DNA of 31,901 bases, from NCBI GenBank assembly GCA_002450895.1, contig DKAR01000189.1:2660-34560 (forward strand), read 5' to 3'. The notes beneath the pieces are model-generated. The model worked only from the letters and a program-made list of their open reading frames with translations. It made no database searches and was not told where the DNA came from. Below, one piece after another: positions 23,061-31,567 of this stretch. A program made the translations under genes and the position numbers. The stretch's first letter is position 1. Each line of letters starts with the position of its first letter. The DNA comes from Proteobacteria bacterium UBA6921 (GTDB lineage Bacteria > Pseudomonadota > Gammaproteobacteria > SG8-11).

Positions 23061-24161
23061 TCAGCGAATCACACGCGCTACGACTCGCCAGTCGTCGCCA
23101 ACCGCGCGCATGTCGGTAATCGACAGCGACACGGCGGATTCCAGGGATTCGAATTCCGGGAGACGAAACATACCCCGCGCGCTATTGCCAAAGATTTTCG
23201 GCGCGTAGTAAAGCACCAGTTCGTCGATCAATCCGGCCTGAAGAAATGCCCCTGCGAGCGTGGAACCTGCTTCGATCCACACTTCATTGCAGCTTTCCTG
23301 CTCGGCGAGATATCCCATCAGCGCATTCAGATCGAAGTCAGTCACGACCAGCACTTCCGCGCCCGCTTCCTGCAGATCGCCGGCGCCTGCAGTATCTTCG
23401 CTGGTCGTCACGACGATCGTGCGCCCGTCCTGCTTCAGAATCTTCGCCGAGGGCGGCGTGCTGAGGTTGGTATCGAGCACGACGCGCAGCGGTTGCCGAT
23501 TTACGCTCATTTCTACATCGCGCACAGTCATGCGCGGATCATCGGCCAGCACAGTACCGACTCCGGTAATAATTGCCGAACTTCGCGCGCGCCAGCGCTG
23601 TACATCATGACGCGCCGCTTCGCCGGTGATCCATTGGCTGCGACCGTTCGCAAGCGCCGTGCGTCCGTCCAGGCTTACGCCAAATTTGCAGCGTACATAG
23701 GGACGCTGACGCGTCATGCGCGAAACAAATCCGGGATTCAGCTCTTGCGCGGCGGCTTTCATGATACCCACGTCCACTTCAATTCCGGCGTCGCGCAATT
23801 TAGCGATGCCCTTTCCTTCCACGAGCGGATTCGGGTCCTGCATCGCGACCACGACCCGCTTGACGCCGGCGGCAATCAACGCGTCTGTACACGGTGGCGT
23901 CTTGCCATGATGGCAGCACGGCTCCAGCGTCACATAGGCTGTCGCGCCCTGCGCATTCCCTGCTGCTTGCTGAAGCGCAAGCACCTCGGCGTGCCCGTCA
24001 CCCGCGCGTACATGCCAACCTTCCCCGATGACCGCACCGTCCCGGACCAAGACGCATCCGACGCGCGGATTCGGATCGGTCGTATAGAGTCCGCGCTCTG
24101 CCAATTGCAGCGCGCGCGCCATGAATTCGTTATCGCTATTTTTTCCCATTGTGATGCTCAT
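23061..24161 (-). CDS. ribD: Bifunctional riboflavin deaminase/reductase RibD
   Basis: Two-domain enzyme of 366 residues for the second and third steps of riboflavin synthesis. The N-terminal deaminase (about 1-150) has the zinc motifs GDGHAEVLAL and TLEPCCHHGKTPPC. The C-terminal NADPH-dependent reductase (about 155-366) has VRCKFGVSLDGRTAL, SQWITGEAARHDVQRWRA, ITGVGTVLADDPRMT and WIEAGSTLAGAFLQAGLIDELVLYYAPKI in pieces. The ATG at 24161 overlaps the nrdR stop as ATGA, supporting translational coupling; an ATG four codons later is an alternative. It is the first rib gene of the cluster. No FMN riboswitch is seen before it. Confidence 0.96.
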   Translation of the reverse strand: MSITMGKNSDNEFMARALQLAERGLYTTDPNPRVGCVLVRDGAVIGEGWHVRAGDGHAEVLALQQAAGNAQGATAYVTLEPCCHHGKTPPCTDALIAAGVKRVVVAMQDPNPLVEGKGIAKLRDAGIEVDVGIMKAAAQELNPGFVSRMTRQRPYVRCKFGVSLDGRTALANGRSQWITGEAARHDVQRWRARSSAIITGVGTVLADDPRMTVRDVEMSVNRQPLRVVLDTNLSTPPSAKILKQDGRTIVVTTSEDTAGAGDLQEAGAEVLVVTDFDLNALMGYLAEQESCNEVWIEAGSTLAGAFLQAGLIDELVLYYAPKIFGNSARGMFRLPEFESLESAVSLSITDMRAVGDDWRVVARVIR

Positions 24162-24676
24162 TTCTTTCGCTTCGGATTTTCGTCGGGCAATAGAGGCAAT
24201 TGCTGTTTCCTTGCTTCAGGATGCGGTTCACGCTCCAAACGATCCAGTTCCTTTCGAAATGCCTGCACATCCTCAAAACTTCGATAGACCGACGCAAAGC
24301 GCACGAAGGCGACCTGATCCAATGCGCGCAATTCATTCATGACCAGTTCGCCGATGGTGCGGGATGGCACTTCGCGCTCACCCAGTTCCACGAGGTGGCG
24401 CTTCACGTGATTGATCGCCGCCTCGACATCCTCCGTATTCACCGGACGCTTCTCAAGGGCCACCTGCATCCCGGAGCGCATCTTTGTTTCGTCAAACGGT
24501 TCACGCCGCCCGTCGTTCTTGATCACACGCGGCATCATGAGTTCGGCGGATTCAAACGTCGTGAATCGTTCCGAACAATGCTGGCACTCACGTCGCCGGC
24601 GCACCATATAACCGTCGTTCGCCAGACGTGAGTCCACGACCTTCGTGTCGTCAGTTCCGCAAAAGGGACAGCGCAT
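24158..24676 (-). CDS. nrdR: Transcriptional repressor NrdR
   Basis: Nucleotide-sensing repressor of ribonucleotide reductase genes, 172 residues. The N-terminal zinc ribbon is complete: MRCPFCGTDDTKVVDSR and RRRRECQHCSERFTTFE. An ATP-cone domain follows (PRVIKNDGRREPFDETK to about residue 140), which binds ATP or dATP and sets oligomer state. Beyond the usual 150 or so residues there is a charged tail rich in Pro, Glu and Lys. The gene lies 50 bp after glyA and overlaps ribD, the usual glyA-nrdR-ribD order in proteobacteria. Confidence 0.97.
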   Translation of the reverse strand: MRCPFCGTDDTKVVDSRLANDGYMVRRRRECQHCSERFTTFESAELMMPRVIKNDGRREPFDETKMRSGMQVALEKRPVNTEDVEAAINHVKRHLVELGEREVPSRTIGELVMNELRALDQVAFVRFASVYRSFEDVQAFRKELDRLEREPHPEARKQQLPLLPDENPKRKK

Positions 24677-24726
24677 AGGTCGCGGCGCGTCGGGAGCGAC
24701 TTACCCGCGAGACCTCCGTAGGCGTC

Positions 24727-25980
24727 TTATTGGTAAACCGGGAAACGCTTGCACAACTCAATCACCTGGCCCTTGACGCGGGCGATGGTGTTTGCGCTCG
24801 TCACGTCAGCCAAAATATCCGCAATCCAGCCCGCCAGTTCCTTCACTTCCTTTTCCTTGAAACCACGCGTCGTCACGGCCGGCGTGCCAATGCGAATTCC
24901 GCTGGTGACGAATGGAGACTGGGGATCATTGGGAACGGCATTCTTGTTTACGGTGATGTTCGCGGACCCCAGCGCGGCGTCCGCATCCTTACCTGTAATC
25001 TTCTTGTCGATCAGATCGACCAGGAACAAATGATTGTCGGTGCCGCCGGAAACAATTTTGTGGCCGCGCTCCTGCAGCACACTCGCCATCGCACGCGAGT
25101 TGTTCAGGACTTGCTGTTGGTAGGTTTTAAAATCCGGCTGCAACGCTTCGAGTAATGCCACCGCTTTGGCCGCAATCACATGCATCAATGGGCCGCCCTG
25201 GGTTCCGGGAAACACCATGGAGTTCAACTTCTTTTCAATATCCAGATTGGCGCGCGCCAGAATCAGGCCGCCGCGTGGTCCGCGCAACGTCTTATGGGTT
25301 GTCGTGGTGGTGACGTCAGCAATCTCCACCGGGCTGGGATAGATCCCCGCCGCGATCAGTCCGGCAACGTGGGCCATGTCGACGAACAACAATGCGCCGA
25401 TCTTGTCTGCGATGGCGCGAAAACGCTGCCAGTCCACAACGCGCGAGTAGGCCGAGAAGCCCGCGACAATCATTTTCGGTTTGTGTTCCAGCGCGAGTTG
25501 TTCGACCTGGTCATAATCGATTTCACCAGTTGCTGGATTCAGGCCGTATTGAACGGCGTTGAAAATCTTCCCGGAAAAATTCACTTTCGCGCCATGCGTG
25601 AGATGGCCGCCGTGCGCGAGGCTCATGCCGAGAATTGTGTCGCCCGGAGACAACAGCGCGAGATACACGGCCGCGTTGGCCTGCGAACCGGAGTGTGGTT
25701 GCACGTTTGCGTAGGCGGCACCGAACAACTTTTTGGCGCGATCGATGGCCAGCTGCTCGGCGATGTCGACGTACTCGCATCCGCCGTAATAACGCTTGCC
25801 GGGATAACCTTCCGCATACTTGTTCGTCAGGCACGTGCCTTGCGCCTGCAGGACACGCGGACTGGCGTAGTTCTCTGATGCGATCAGTTCAATGTGTTCT
25901 TCCTGCCGTCGCGCTTCACCCTGTATGGACTTCCAGAGTTCGGCATCAAAATCAGCGATCGTCATAGTCTTGGTAAACAT
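24727..25980 (-). CDS. glyA: Serine hydroxymethyltransferase
   Basis: PLP-dependent enzyme of 417 residues, interconverting serine and glycine with transfer of a one-carbon unit to tetrahydrofolate. Signatures: HIELIASENYASPRVLQAQG, NKYAEGYPGKRYYGGCEYVD, NVQPHSGSQANAAVYLALL, and the PLP site TTTTHKTLRGPRGG (Lys230). Length equals E. coli GlyA. A strong GGAGGAAG ribosome-binding site lies about 7 bases before the ATG. It is the first gene of the run that continues with nrdR and the riboflavin genes. Confidence 0.98.
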   Translation of the reverse strand: MFTKTMTIADFDAELWKSIQGEARRQEEHIELIASENYASPRVLQAQGTCLTNKYAEGYPGKRYYGGCEYVDIAEQLAIDRAKKLFGAAYANVQPHSGSQANAAVYLALLSPGDTILGMSLAHGGHLTHGAKVNFSGKIFNAVQYGLNPATGEIDYDQVEQLALEHKPKMIVAGFSAYSRVVDWQRFRAIADKIGALLFVDMAHVAGLIAAGIYPSPVEIADVTTTTTHKTLRGPRGGLILARANLDIEKKLNSMVFPGTQGGPLMHVIAAKAVALLEALQPDFKTYQQQVLNNSRAMASVLQERGHKIVSGGTDNHLFLVDLIDKKITGKDADAALGSANITVNKNAVPNDPQSPFVTSGIRIGTPAVTTRGFKEKEVKELAGWIADILADVTSANTIARVKGQVIELCKRFPVYQ

Positions 25981-26019
25981 GGGCCTACTTCCTCCGATGG
26001 CGCGCGGCGTGAGGGCGGC

Positions 26020-26028
26020 ATTCTAGCA
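26020..26028 (-). promoter_or_regulatory. Candidate extended -10 promoter of the glyA operon
   Basis: On the minus strand TGC-TAGAAT forms an extended -10 element about 40 bp upstream of the glyA start. No good -35 box is present at 16-18 bp. It is the best candidate in the 60-bp gap after the deacetylase-family gene. Confidence 0.4.
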
Positions 26029-26040
26029 AGTCTGCGCACG

Positions 26041-27024
26041 TCAGTCGTCAGGCGAGGCGTTCAAAAGCGATTCCAGAACCCCGCACCAGGCGGCCGCCAG
26101 GTTGGCGCGGTTGTAGCCACCGCCGCCCATGGCCACCAAGCGCCCGTGGCAGTGGGACCGGGCAATGGCACACAGACGCGCCGCCGCGTGGCCATGCGCC
26201 TCGGCCGAGTATCGAAGATGCGTAATGGGATCGTCGGCCAGACTGTCCGCGCCACATTGCAACAGGATGAATTCCGGACGGCCGGCCTCAAGATAGGCCT
26301 CAACACGGTCCCAGGCGGAAAAGAACGCCACGTCATCTGCGCCGGGGGGCATTGGAATATTGAGTTTTGTTCCCTGCGCGGCCCCCCGCCCCGTTTCCGA
26401 CGCGGCTCCGGTACCGGGATACAAGGCCCGACCATCCTCGTGGATGTCTGCAAAAATCAGGTCGACGTCGGACTCAAAAGAATAGAAAACACCATCCCCG
26501 TGGTGGGCATCGATATCGACGTAGGCCACCCGGCGCAGTCCAAATTCGGCGCGAAGCGTTTCGATCGCAACACCGCAATCGTTGAAAACGCAGAATCCCG
26601 CCGCACTGTCGCGACGCGCATGGTGGAGCCCGCCAATGGGAACAAGTGCGTTTTCGAGCTCACCACGCATCACGCGGCGGACGGCATCCACAGTGGAGCC
26701 AACGACCACGGCGGCAGCCTCATATACACCTTGAAACGCGGGCGTATCTCCAAGATCGAGATAGCCGCGCCCCGTCCTGGATTGGTGTCGAACCTGGTCG
26801 ACGTAGTCATGTGTATGGAAGCGAAGCAGCAACTCGGGCTCCGCTTCAACCGGTGTACAGATCTGCACCTGCTGATCGAGCCGCCGGCGGACGGCCTCGT
26901 TCCAGAATGCGGCCATCCTGTCGGGACCGAACGGATGGCCATGGCCAAACCCGTATTTGGCCAATGAATCTCCTAGATAGACACCGGTCAGGCTCGTCAT
27001 GCGATTGATTGCATTGGATTCCAT
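26041..27024 (-). CDS. Histone deacetylase family protein (AcuC/acetylpolyamine amidohydrolase-like)
   Basis: Zinc-dependent deacetylase-family protein of 327 residues. Active-site motifs are intact: IGGLHHARRDSAAGFCVFND (the paired His and Gly-Phe lining), VDIDAHHGDGVFY with metal ligands Asp172 and His174, and QCGADSLADDP with Asp260. GGGGYNRANLAAAW near the C-terminus includes the catalytic Tyr region. Bacterial members remove acetyl groups from acetyl-CoA synthetase (AcuC), polyamines or other small substrates; the substrate here is not evident. The ATG at 27024 is chosen for its GGAGGCG ribosome-binding site 6 bases upstream; a TTG at 27039 is less likely. It is divergent from cheV. Confidence 0.93.
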   Translation of the reverse strand: MESNAINRMTSLTGVYLGDSLAKYGFGHGHPFGPDRMAAFWNEAVRRRLDQQVQICTPVEAEPELLLRFHTHDYVDQVRHQSRTGRGYLDLGDTPAFQGVYEAAAVVVGSTVDAVRRVMRGELENALVPIGGLHHARRDSAAGFCVFNDCGVAIETLRAEFGLRRVAYVDIDAHHGDGVFYSFESDVDLIFADIHEDGRALYPGTGAASETGRGAAQGTKLNIPMPPGADDVAFFSAWDRVEAYLEAGRPEFILLQCGADSLADDPITHLRYSAEAHGHAAARLCAIARSHCHGRLVAMGGGGYNRANLAAAWCGVLESLLNASPDD

Positions 27025-27055
27025 TGGGAACGCCTCCAATGAGGCCCTTGGGGTC

Positions 27056-27082
27056 TAAACACCCCCGCCGCACTGCCGATAC
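27056..27082 (+). promoter_or_regulatory. Sigma-28 (FliA)-type promoter of cheV
   Basis: TAAA (27056-27059) is followed after exactly 15 bases by GCCGATAC (27075-27082), against the flagellar sigma-28 consensus TAAA-N15-GCCGATAA. The start of transcription would be about 6-8 bases downstream, giving a leader of about 65 bases before the cheV ATG. It places cheV in the late flagellar/chemotaxis regulon. Confidence 0.75.
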
Positions 27083-27083
27083 A

Positions 27084-27095
27084 CCCACTAGTGGG
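27084..27095. promoter_or_regulatory. 12-bp perfect palindrome at the predicted cheV transcription start
   Basis: CCCACTAGTGGG is a perfect dyad directly after the -10 element of the sigma-28-type promoter. It may be an operator or a small hairpin at the 5' end of the mRNA. The function is unknown. Confidence 0.35.
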
Positions 27096-27155
27096 CTCTT
27101 TCCCGCCCCACACCTTACCACGGAGCGGCAGCGTTTCACGCGCCGGGCATGATCA

Positions 27156-28139
27156 ATGGGCAACTTCATTCAAAGCGTCGACGAGCGAACCAAACTCGCG
27201 GGCAACAACAAGCTCGAAGTGCTGTTGTTCAGCCTCGGCGCGGATCAACGAACCGGTCGCCAGGAAGTGTTCGGCATCAACGTTTTTAAGGTCCGCGAAG
27301 TCATGAAGATTCGCGAGATCACACACGCTCCGGATATGCCGCCGGGCGTTGAAGGAATGATCAGCCTGCGCGGAATCATGGTTCCGGTGCTGAATCTTGC
27401 GCACTACTGTGATGTGCAGATCGCCGAGAAGCCCACCGTCATCATGGTCACGGAATACAACAAGACCGTACAGGCGTTCTTGGTCCACTCCGTCGATCAC
27501 ATTCTTCGCCTTGAGTGGAGCATGCTCAAATCGCCACCAGCGTTGATGTCGCACCAGTTGGGTGGGTTGATCACCGCGGTGTGCGAGCTGCAGGACGGCC
27601 GCATCGTGATGATCCTTGACGTCGAGAAACTGCTTTCGGAAGCACTTGGCGGTGGCGTCGAAGAAAAAGAAGATCTCACCAATGTCACGCAGGTGAAAGA
27701 ACCCGCGACGGTATTTTATGCCGATGATTCCTCGGTCGCGCGCAAGCGCATCGAAGCTGTGCTTGGGCAAATGGGCGTACGGTACATTGCTTCCAAGAAT
27801 GGACTCGAGTGCTGGCAAAAACTGAACGAAATGGCCGATCGCGCCGCATCGACAAAGACACCGCTGCAAGAGCTCGTGCACTGCGTGCTGACCGACGTCG
27901 AAATGCCGGAAATGGACGGCTACGTTTTAACGATGAAGATCAAGACGGACCCGCGCTTCAAGGGAATTCCGGTGATAATGCATTCATCTCTTTCCGCAGC
28001 GACCAATGTCGCCATGGGCAAACGCATCGGAGCCGACGCGTACGTTGCGAAGTTTGATCCGACGGAACTCTCGAAGATTGTTACGCCATTCCTGGCTCAG
28101 GCGGCTCCGGATCCCAAGAAAGCATCCGGCATCAAGTAA
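27156..28139 (+). CDS. cheV: Chemotaxis coupling protein CheV (CheW-receiver fusion)
   Basis: Cytoplasmic chemotaxis protein of 327 residues that couples receptors to the CheA kinase and can be tuned by phosphorylation. Residues about 1-170 are a CheW-like domain (VLLFSLGADQRTGRQEVFGINVFKV in two parts, and VEGMISLRGIMVPVLNL). Residues about 185-315 are a receiver domain with the acidic pair in FYADDSS, the phospho-acceptor Asp247 in LTDVEMPEMDGY, the conserved Ser/Thr position in IMHSSLS, and the late Lys in YVAKFDP. The ATG at 27156 fits the family start; the ribosome-binding site is weak. No other chemotaxis gene is nearby, so it is an orphan member of the regulon. It converges on secF. 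Confidence 0.96.
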   Translation: MGNFIQSVDERTKLAGNNKLEVLLFSLGADQRTGRQEVFGINVFKVREVMKIREITHAPDMPPGVEGMISLRGIMVPVLNLAHYCDVQIAEKPTVIMVTEYNKTVQAFLVHSVDHILRLEWSMLKSPPALMSHQLGGLITAVCELQDGRIVMILDVEKLLSEALGGGVEEKEDLTNVTQVKEPATVFYADDSSVARKRIEAVLGQMGVRYIASKNGLECWQKLNEMADRAASTKTPLQELVHCVLTDVEMPEMDGYVLTMKIKTDPRFKGIPVIMHSSLSAATNVAMGKRIGADAYVAKFDPTELSKIVTPFLAQAAPDPKKASGIK

Positions 28140-28202
28140 CGAAGCCCGCTGCACCCCGCATCGACGCTTGAAGTTCGACTCGAGTCCAAAACGCGACCGC
28201 GA

Positions 28203-29138
28203 TTAGGGCATGCTGTCGACGCCGGCACCCTCTTTCTTCACCGGCATCATGTTTTCTCTTGAAATTCCCAGCCACATCACAATCGGACTGGCTACCAGCA
28301 CAGAAGAGTAGGTTCCGATCGCGATTCCGATAATCAACGCGAGCGCGAAATAAAATAGCACTTCACCGCCGAGGAACAGCATTGCCAAGACCATGAGCGA
28401 TGTCGTGGTACTGGTCATGATGGTTCGAGACAGTGTGCGCGTCATTGCACTATCTATAATTTCTCCAACTGATCCCTTGCGCATCTTGCGAAAGTTTTCG
28501 CGAATCCGGTCGAACACGACGACGGTATCGTTAACCGAATAACCGAGAATCGCCAGCAGCGCGGCCAGCACGGTCAGCGAAAACTCCCACTGAAACAGCG
28601 CGAAGAAACCGAGCACGATGATGACGTCGTGAACCGTTGCGATAATACCGCCGACGGCGAAACGCCATTCGAAACGCAGTGCCAGATACGCCATGATTCC
28701 GAACGACACCAGCAGCAGAGCGAGTCCGCCGTCTTCGACCAGCTCCTGCCCGACCTGCGGGCCGACGAATTCCGTGCGACGCCTTTCCACCGTAGCGTCC
28801 TTCTCGCGCAACGCTGTAAGAACATCTTCACTCAGTTGAGCGCTGGTCTTTCCGGCCTGCACGGGAATGCGGATCATAACGTCCTGTGCGGCACCGAAGC
28901 TTTGTACTGTGCCTGCGCCGAAACCTTTCTGTTCCAACGTCGAGCGGATCGATGGGATATCGGCCGGTTGTGTGTAGTGCAATTCGATCACTGTACCGCC
29001 GGTGAAGTCGATGCTGAAGTTCAGGCCGCGCACAGCAAGCGCGACAACTGCCGCCACAAAAAACGCTGCCGACACTAGGATGGTCATGCGCGCGGAGCGC
29101 ATGAACGGAATGTCGTTTTTGACGTTGAAAAATTCCAT
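28203..29138 (-). CDS. secF: Protein translocase subunit SecF
   Basis: Inner-membrane subunit of the SecDF complex, 311 residues, which uses the proton gradient to help pull exported proteins through SecYEG. The N-terminus has a first helix and then LNFSIDFTGGTVIELHY, the family hallmark. After the periplasmic domain come five membrane helices. They carry GYSVNDTVVVFDRIRENFR in the central helix pair and SRTIMTSTTTSLMVLAMLF. Length matches E. coli SecF (323). It starts 16 bp after the secD stop. Confidence 0.97.
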   Translation of the reverse strand: MEFFNVKNDIPFMRSARMTILVSAAFFVAAVVALAVRGLNFSIDFTGGTVIELHYTQPADIPSIRSTLEQKGFGAGTVQSFGAAQDVMIRIPVQAGKTSAQLSEDVLTALREKDATVERRRTEFVGPQVGQELVEDGGLALLLVSFGIMAYLALRFEWRFAVGGIIATVHDVIIVLGFFALFQWEFSLTVLAALLAILGYSVNDTVVVFDRIRENFRKMRKGSVGEIIDSAMTRTLSRTIMTSTTTSLMVLAMLFLGGEVLFYFALALIIGIAIGTYSSVLVASPIVMWLGISRENMMPVKKEGAGVDSMP

Positions 29139-29154
29139 GAGAAGAAGCCCGCGC

Positions 29155-31044
29155 CTAGATGGCCAGTTTGTTGAGTTTGCGTCCGCCGTAAATGAGGTTC
29201 GTTAATGCACGAGACACCATTACGGCACTGAACATTGAAGTGAGAATTCCGAGGCACAATGTCACGGCGAATCCGCGCACCGGGCCGGAACCCAGCAAAA
29301 AGAGCGCGACGCCTGCAATCAGCGTAGTCAGGTTGGAGTCCAGGATAGTATCCCAGGCGCGATCGTAGCCCGCGTGGATCGCCGCTTGCGGCGTGTTTCC
29401 AACGCGAAGCTCCTCGCGGATACGCTCGTAGATAAGAACGTTGGCATCGATGGCCATACCGATGGTCAGCGCGATACCGGCAATACCCGGCAACGTCAGC
29501 GTGGCCTGCAGCATGGACAGCAAGGCAACGAGCAGCATCATGTTGACGAACAGGGCCACGCTCGAAATCGCCCCGAAGACCCTGTAGTACATCGCCATGA
29601 ACGCGACGATCAGGGCAAATCCGATCAGCGTCGAGTTAAAGCCCTTCGTAATATTTTCCGCGCCGAGGCTTGGACCCACGGTGCGTTCCTCGACAATCTG
29701 GATCGGCGCCGCGAGCGCACCGGCGCGCAGCAGCAAGGCCAGATTGTGCGCTTCCGTCGTGCTGTCCAGCCCGGTCGTCTGGAATCGCTTGCTGAACGCA
29801 TCGCGAATCGTTGCGACGTTGATGACTTCCTCAACCTTGCGCGTCATCTTGGTGGGCACACCGTCGACCATCTTCGTTTCAACGAGATTTTCGATGTATA
29901 CGACTGCCATCGGCTTTCCGATGTTTTCGCGCGTCGTTTCACCCATCTTGCGTGCACCCTTGCCGTCCAGGCTGACAAATACGGCAGGCTGGCCGGATTG
30001 TGAATCCATCCCCGACGCCGCGTCGGTGATCTGGTCGCCGGTCACAATCACACCGCGCTTCAGCAAAACCGGCGTGCCATTGCGCTCGCGGTAGAGCTGC
30101 GCACCGGCCGGAATTCGTCCTTCCGCAGCGGCCTGCACGTCATGTTCCGTGTCGACCAGGCGATATTCGAGCGTGGCCGTTGCTCCGAGGATTTCCTTTG
30201 CACGCGCCGTGTCCTGCACGCCGGGCAATTGAACAACGATTCGATCCTTGCCTTGTTGCTGGATCACGGGCTCCGCGACGCCCAGTTCGTTGACTCGGTT
30301 ACGCAGCGTGGTGATGTTCTGCTTTACGGCGAAATCGCGGACTTCGCGCTCTTCGTTTTCACTCAGCCGCGCCGTCATCACCGGTTTGCCGCCGTTGTCC
30401 GCGTCATTTAGTTCAAGCCGCGGGTATTCCTTGCCAATTTCGGAGCGGGCCGCCGCACGCTCTTCCGACGTGCTGAAGGTAATTTCAACGGTGCCGCGTT
30501 GTCCTTCGACATAAGGCTGACGATCAACACCGACGTAGCGAATCTTTTTCTCGCGCAGCAATGTGCGGATATCGGACGAATAGCGTTCGACCGCCTGTCC
30601 AATTGCCGCCCGCATGTCCACTTCCATCAGGAAGTGCACGCCGCCGCGCAGATCGAGACCGAGATACATCGGCAGTGCGTTCAGTGAAGACAGCCAGGCC
30701 GGCGTCGCGGGCGCAAGATTCAGCGCGACTGAAAATGACCGCTTATCGGCTTCCTTGAAAAGTTCGGCATCAATGGCGGCCTTCGCTTTGATCTGGTCGT
30801 CGGTGTTTGCGAACCGCGCCATCAACTTGCCTTCGAAAATCGTGATGGACTTCGCCGTGATCTGTTGCCGCTGCAGCAACGCTTCGAGATCCCCCTGCAC
30901 CGCCAGCTCGACAGCCGTGCCGCGGGTCGATGAGATCTGGATAGCTGGATCTTCACCAAACAGGTTGGGCAGTGAATAAAACGCACCGACCAGGATGGCA
31001 ACGATGATCAGCAGGTTTTTCCACAATGGGTAGTGGTTCATCAT
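29155..31044 (-). CDS. secD: Protein translocase subunit SecD
   Basis: Larger subunit of SecDF, 629 residues, with a big periplasmic P1 domain and six membrane helices. The N-terminus NHYPLWKNLLIIVAILVGAFYSLPNLFGE is the first helix. MYLGLDLRGGVHFLMEVD is the family hallmark. The C-terminal membrane half carries MAIDANVLIYERIREELR with the conserved Asp needed for proton coupling. Length is near E. coli SecD (615). There are two adjacent ATG codons (31044 and 31041); no good ribosome-binding site is seen. It lies 26 bp after yajC in the standard tgt-yajC-secD-secF order. Confidence 0.97.
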   Translation of the reverse strand: MMNHYPLWKNLLIIVAILVGAFYSLPNLFGEDPAIQISSTRGTAVELAVQGDLEALLQRQQITAKSITIFEGKLMARFANTDDQIKAKAAIDAELFKEADKRSFSVALNLAPATPAWLSSLNALPMYLGLDLRGGVHFLMEVDMRAAIGQAVERYSSDIRTLLREKKIRYVGVDRQPYVEGQRGTVEITFSTSEERAAARSEIGKEYPRLELNDADNGGKPVMTARLSENEEREVRDFAVKQNITTLRNRVNELGVAEPVIQQQGKDRIVVQLPGVQDTARAKEILGATATLEYRLVDTEHDVQAAAEGRIPAGAQLYRERNGTPVLLKRGVIVTGDQITDAASGMDSQSGQPAVFVSLDGKGARKMGETTRENIGKPMAVVYIENLVETKMVDGVPTKMTRKVEEVINVATIRDAFSKRFQTTGLDSTTEAHNLALLLRAGALAAPIQIVEERTVGPSLGAENITKGFNSTLIGFALIVAFMAMYYRVFGAISSVALFVNMMLLVALLSMLQATLTLPGIAGIALTIGMAIDANVLIYERIREELRVGNTPQAAIHAGYDRAWDTILDSNLTTLIAGVALFLLGSGPVRGFAVTLCLGILTSMFSAVMVSRALTNLIYGGRKLNKLAI

Positions 31045-31070
31045 GGGAGGACTCGTAGGCGGCGCGGCCG

Positions 31071-31439
31071 CTATTTTGTTTCTTTTTCTTTCTCTTTATC
31101 TTTTTCTTTTGCGGTTCCCTTCATGGTTCCCTTCGGAACCAGTGATGACACCGCATGGCGTTGAACCTTGACGCGGACGCCATCCGCAATTTCGATCGAC
31201 AGGAACGAATCGTCGAGTTCACTGACCCGCCCCAGCAGCCCGCCACTGGTGAGGACCTCGTCGCCCTTGGCCAGCGATTCCGTCAATTTCTTGTGTTCCT
31301 TGGCGCGCTTGACCTGCGGTCGAATCAGCAGGAAATAGAACAGAACGAAAATACCGCCGAGGAAAATCAGCTGGGTCATGTCGCCACCCGGAGCGGGTCC
31401 GGCGCCTTCGGCATACGCGTTGGAAATGAAGAAGTCCAT
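31071..31439 (-). CDS. yajC: Preprotein translocase accessory subunit YajC
   Basis: Small single-pass inner-membrane protein of 122 residues that associates with SecDF. One membrane helix (LIFLGGIFVLFYFLLI) is followed by RPQVKRAKEHKKL and the conserved cytoplasmic segment LAKGDEVLTSGGLLGRVSEL, both typical of YajC. The C-terminus has an added charged tail rich in Lys and Glu (KGTAKEKDKEKEKETK). AAGGA precedes the ATG at a suitable distance. It lies between tgt and secD. Confidence 0.96.
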   Translation of the reverse strand: MDFFISNAYAEGAGPAPGGDMTQLIFLGGIFVLFYFLLIRPQVKRAKEHKKLTESLAKGDEVLTSGGLLGRVSELDDSFLSIEIADGVRVKVQRHAVSSLVPKGTMKGTAKEKDKEKEKETK

Positions 31440-31567
31440 GATTCATCCTTTGCCTGTTCGTTGCTGCCGCGAGCCCCATCACCAGATTCGCTGCCCGGTA
31501 AATTCGGGCTTTATCTCAAGCGCTTCCGACGGATTGAACAGGGAAATGCCCTCGGCAAGGGCGCGCA

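Noticed and set aside
22343..24157. Search for an FMN riboswitch in the riboflavin cluster
   Set aside because: Gaps between the rib genes are 2-42 bp and ribD overlaps nrdR, leaving no room for the element. No conserved stem pattern was seen before glyA either.
25894..26967. 357-codon plus-strand open frame opposite the deacetylase-family gene
   Set aside because: The minus strand carries all catalytic motifs of the deacetylase family and a ribosome-binding site. The plus frame also overlaps the start of glyA.
27050..27065. Small GGGGT...ACCCC hairpin between the deacetylase-family gene and cheV as a terminator
   Set aside because: Both neighbouring genes are transcribed away from this gap, and the sequence overlaps the TAAA element of the sigma-28 promoter, so termination makes no sense here.
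27153..27881. 242-codon minus-strand open frame opposite cheV
   Set aside because: The plus strand carries complete CheW and receiver motifs and a sigma-28-type promoter.
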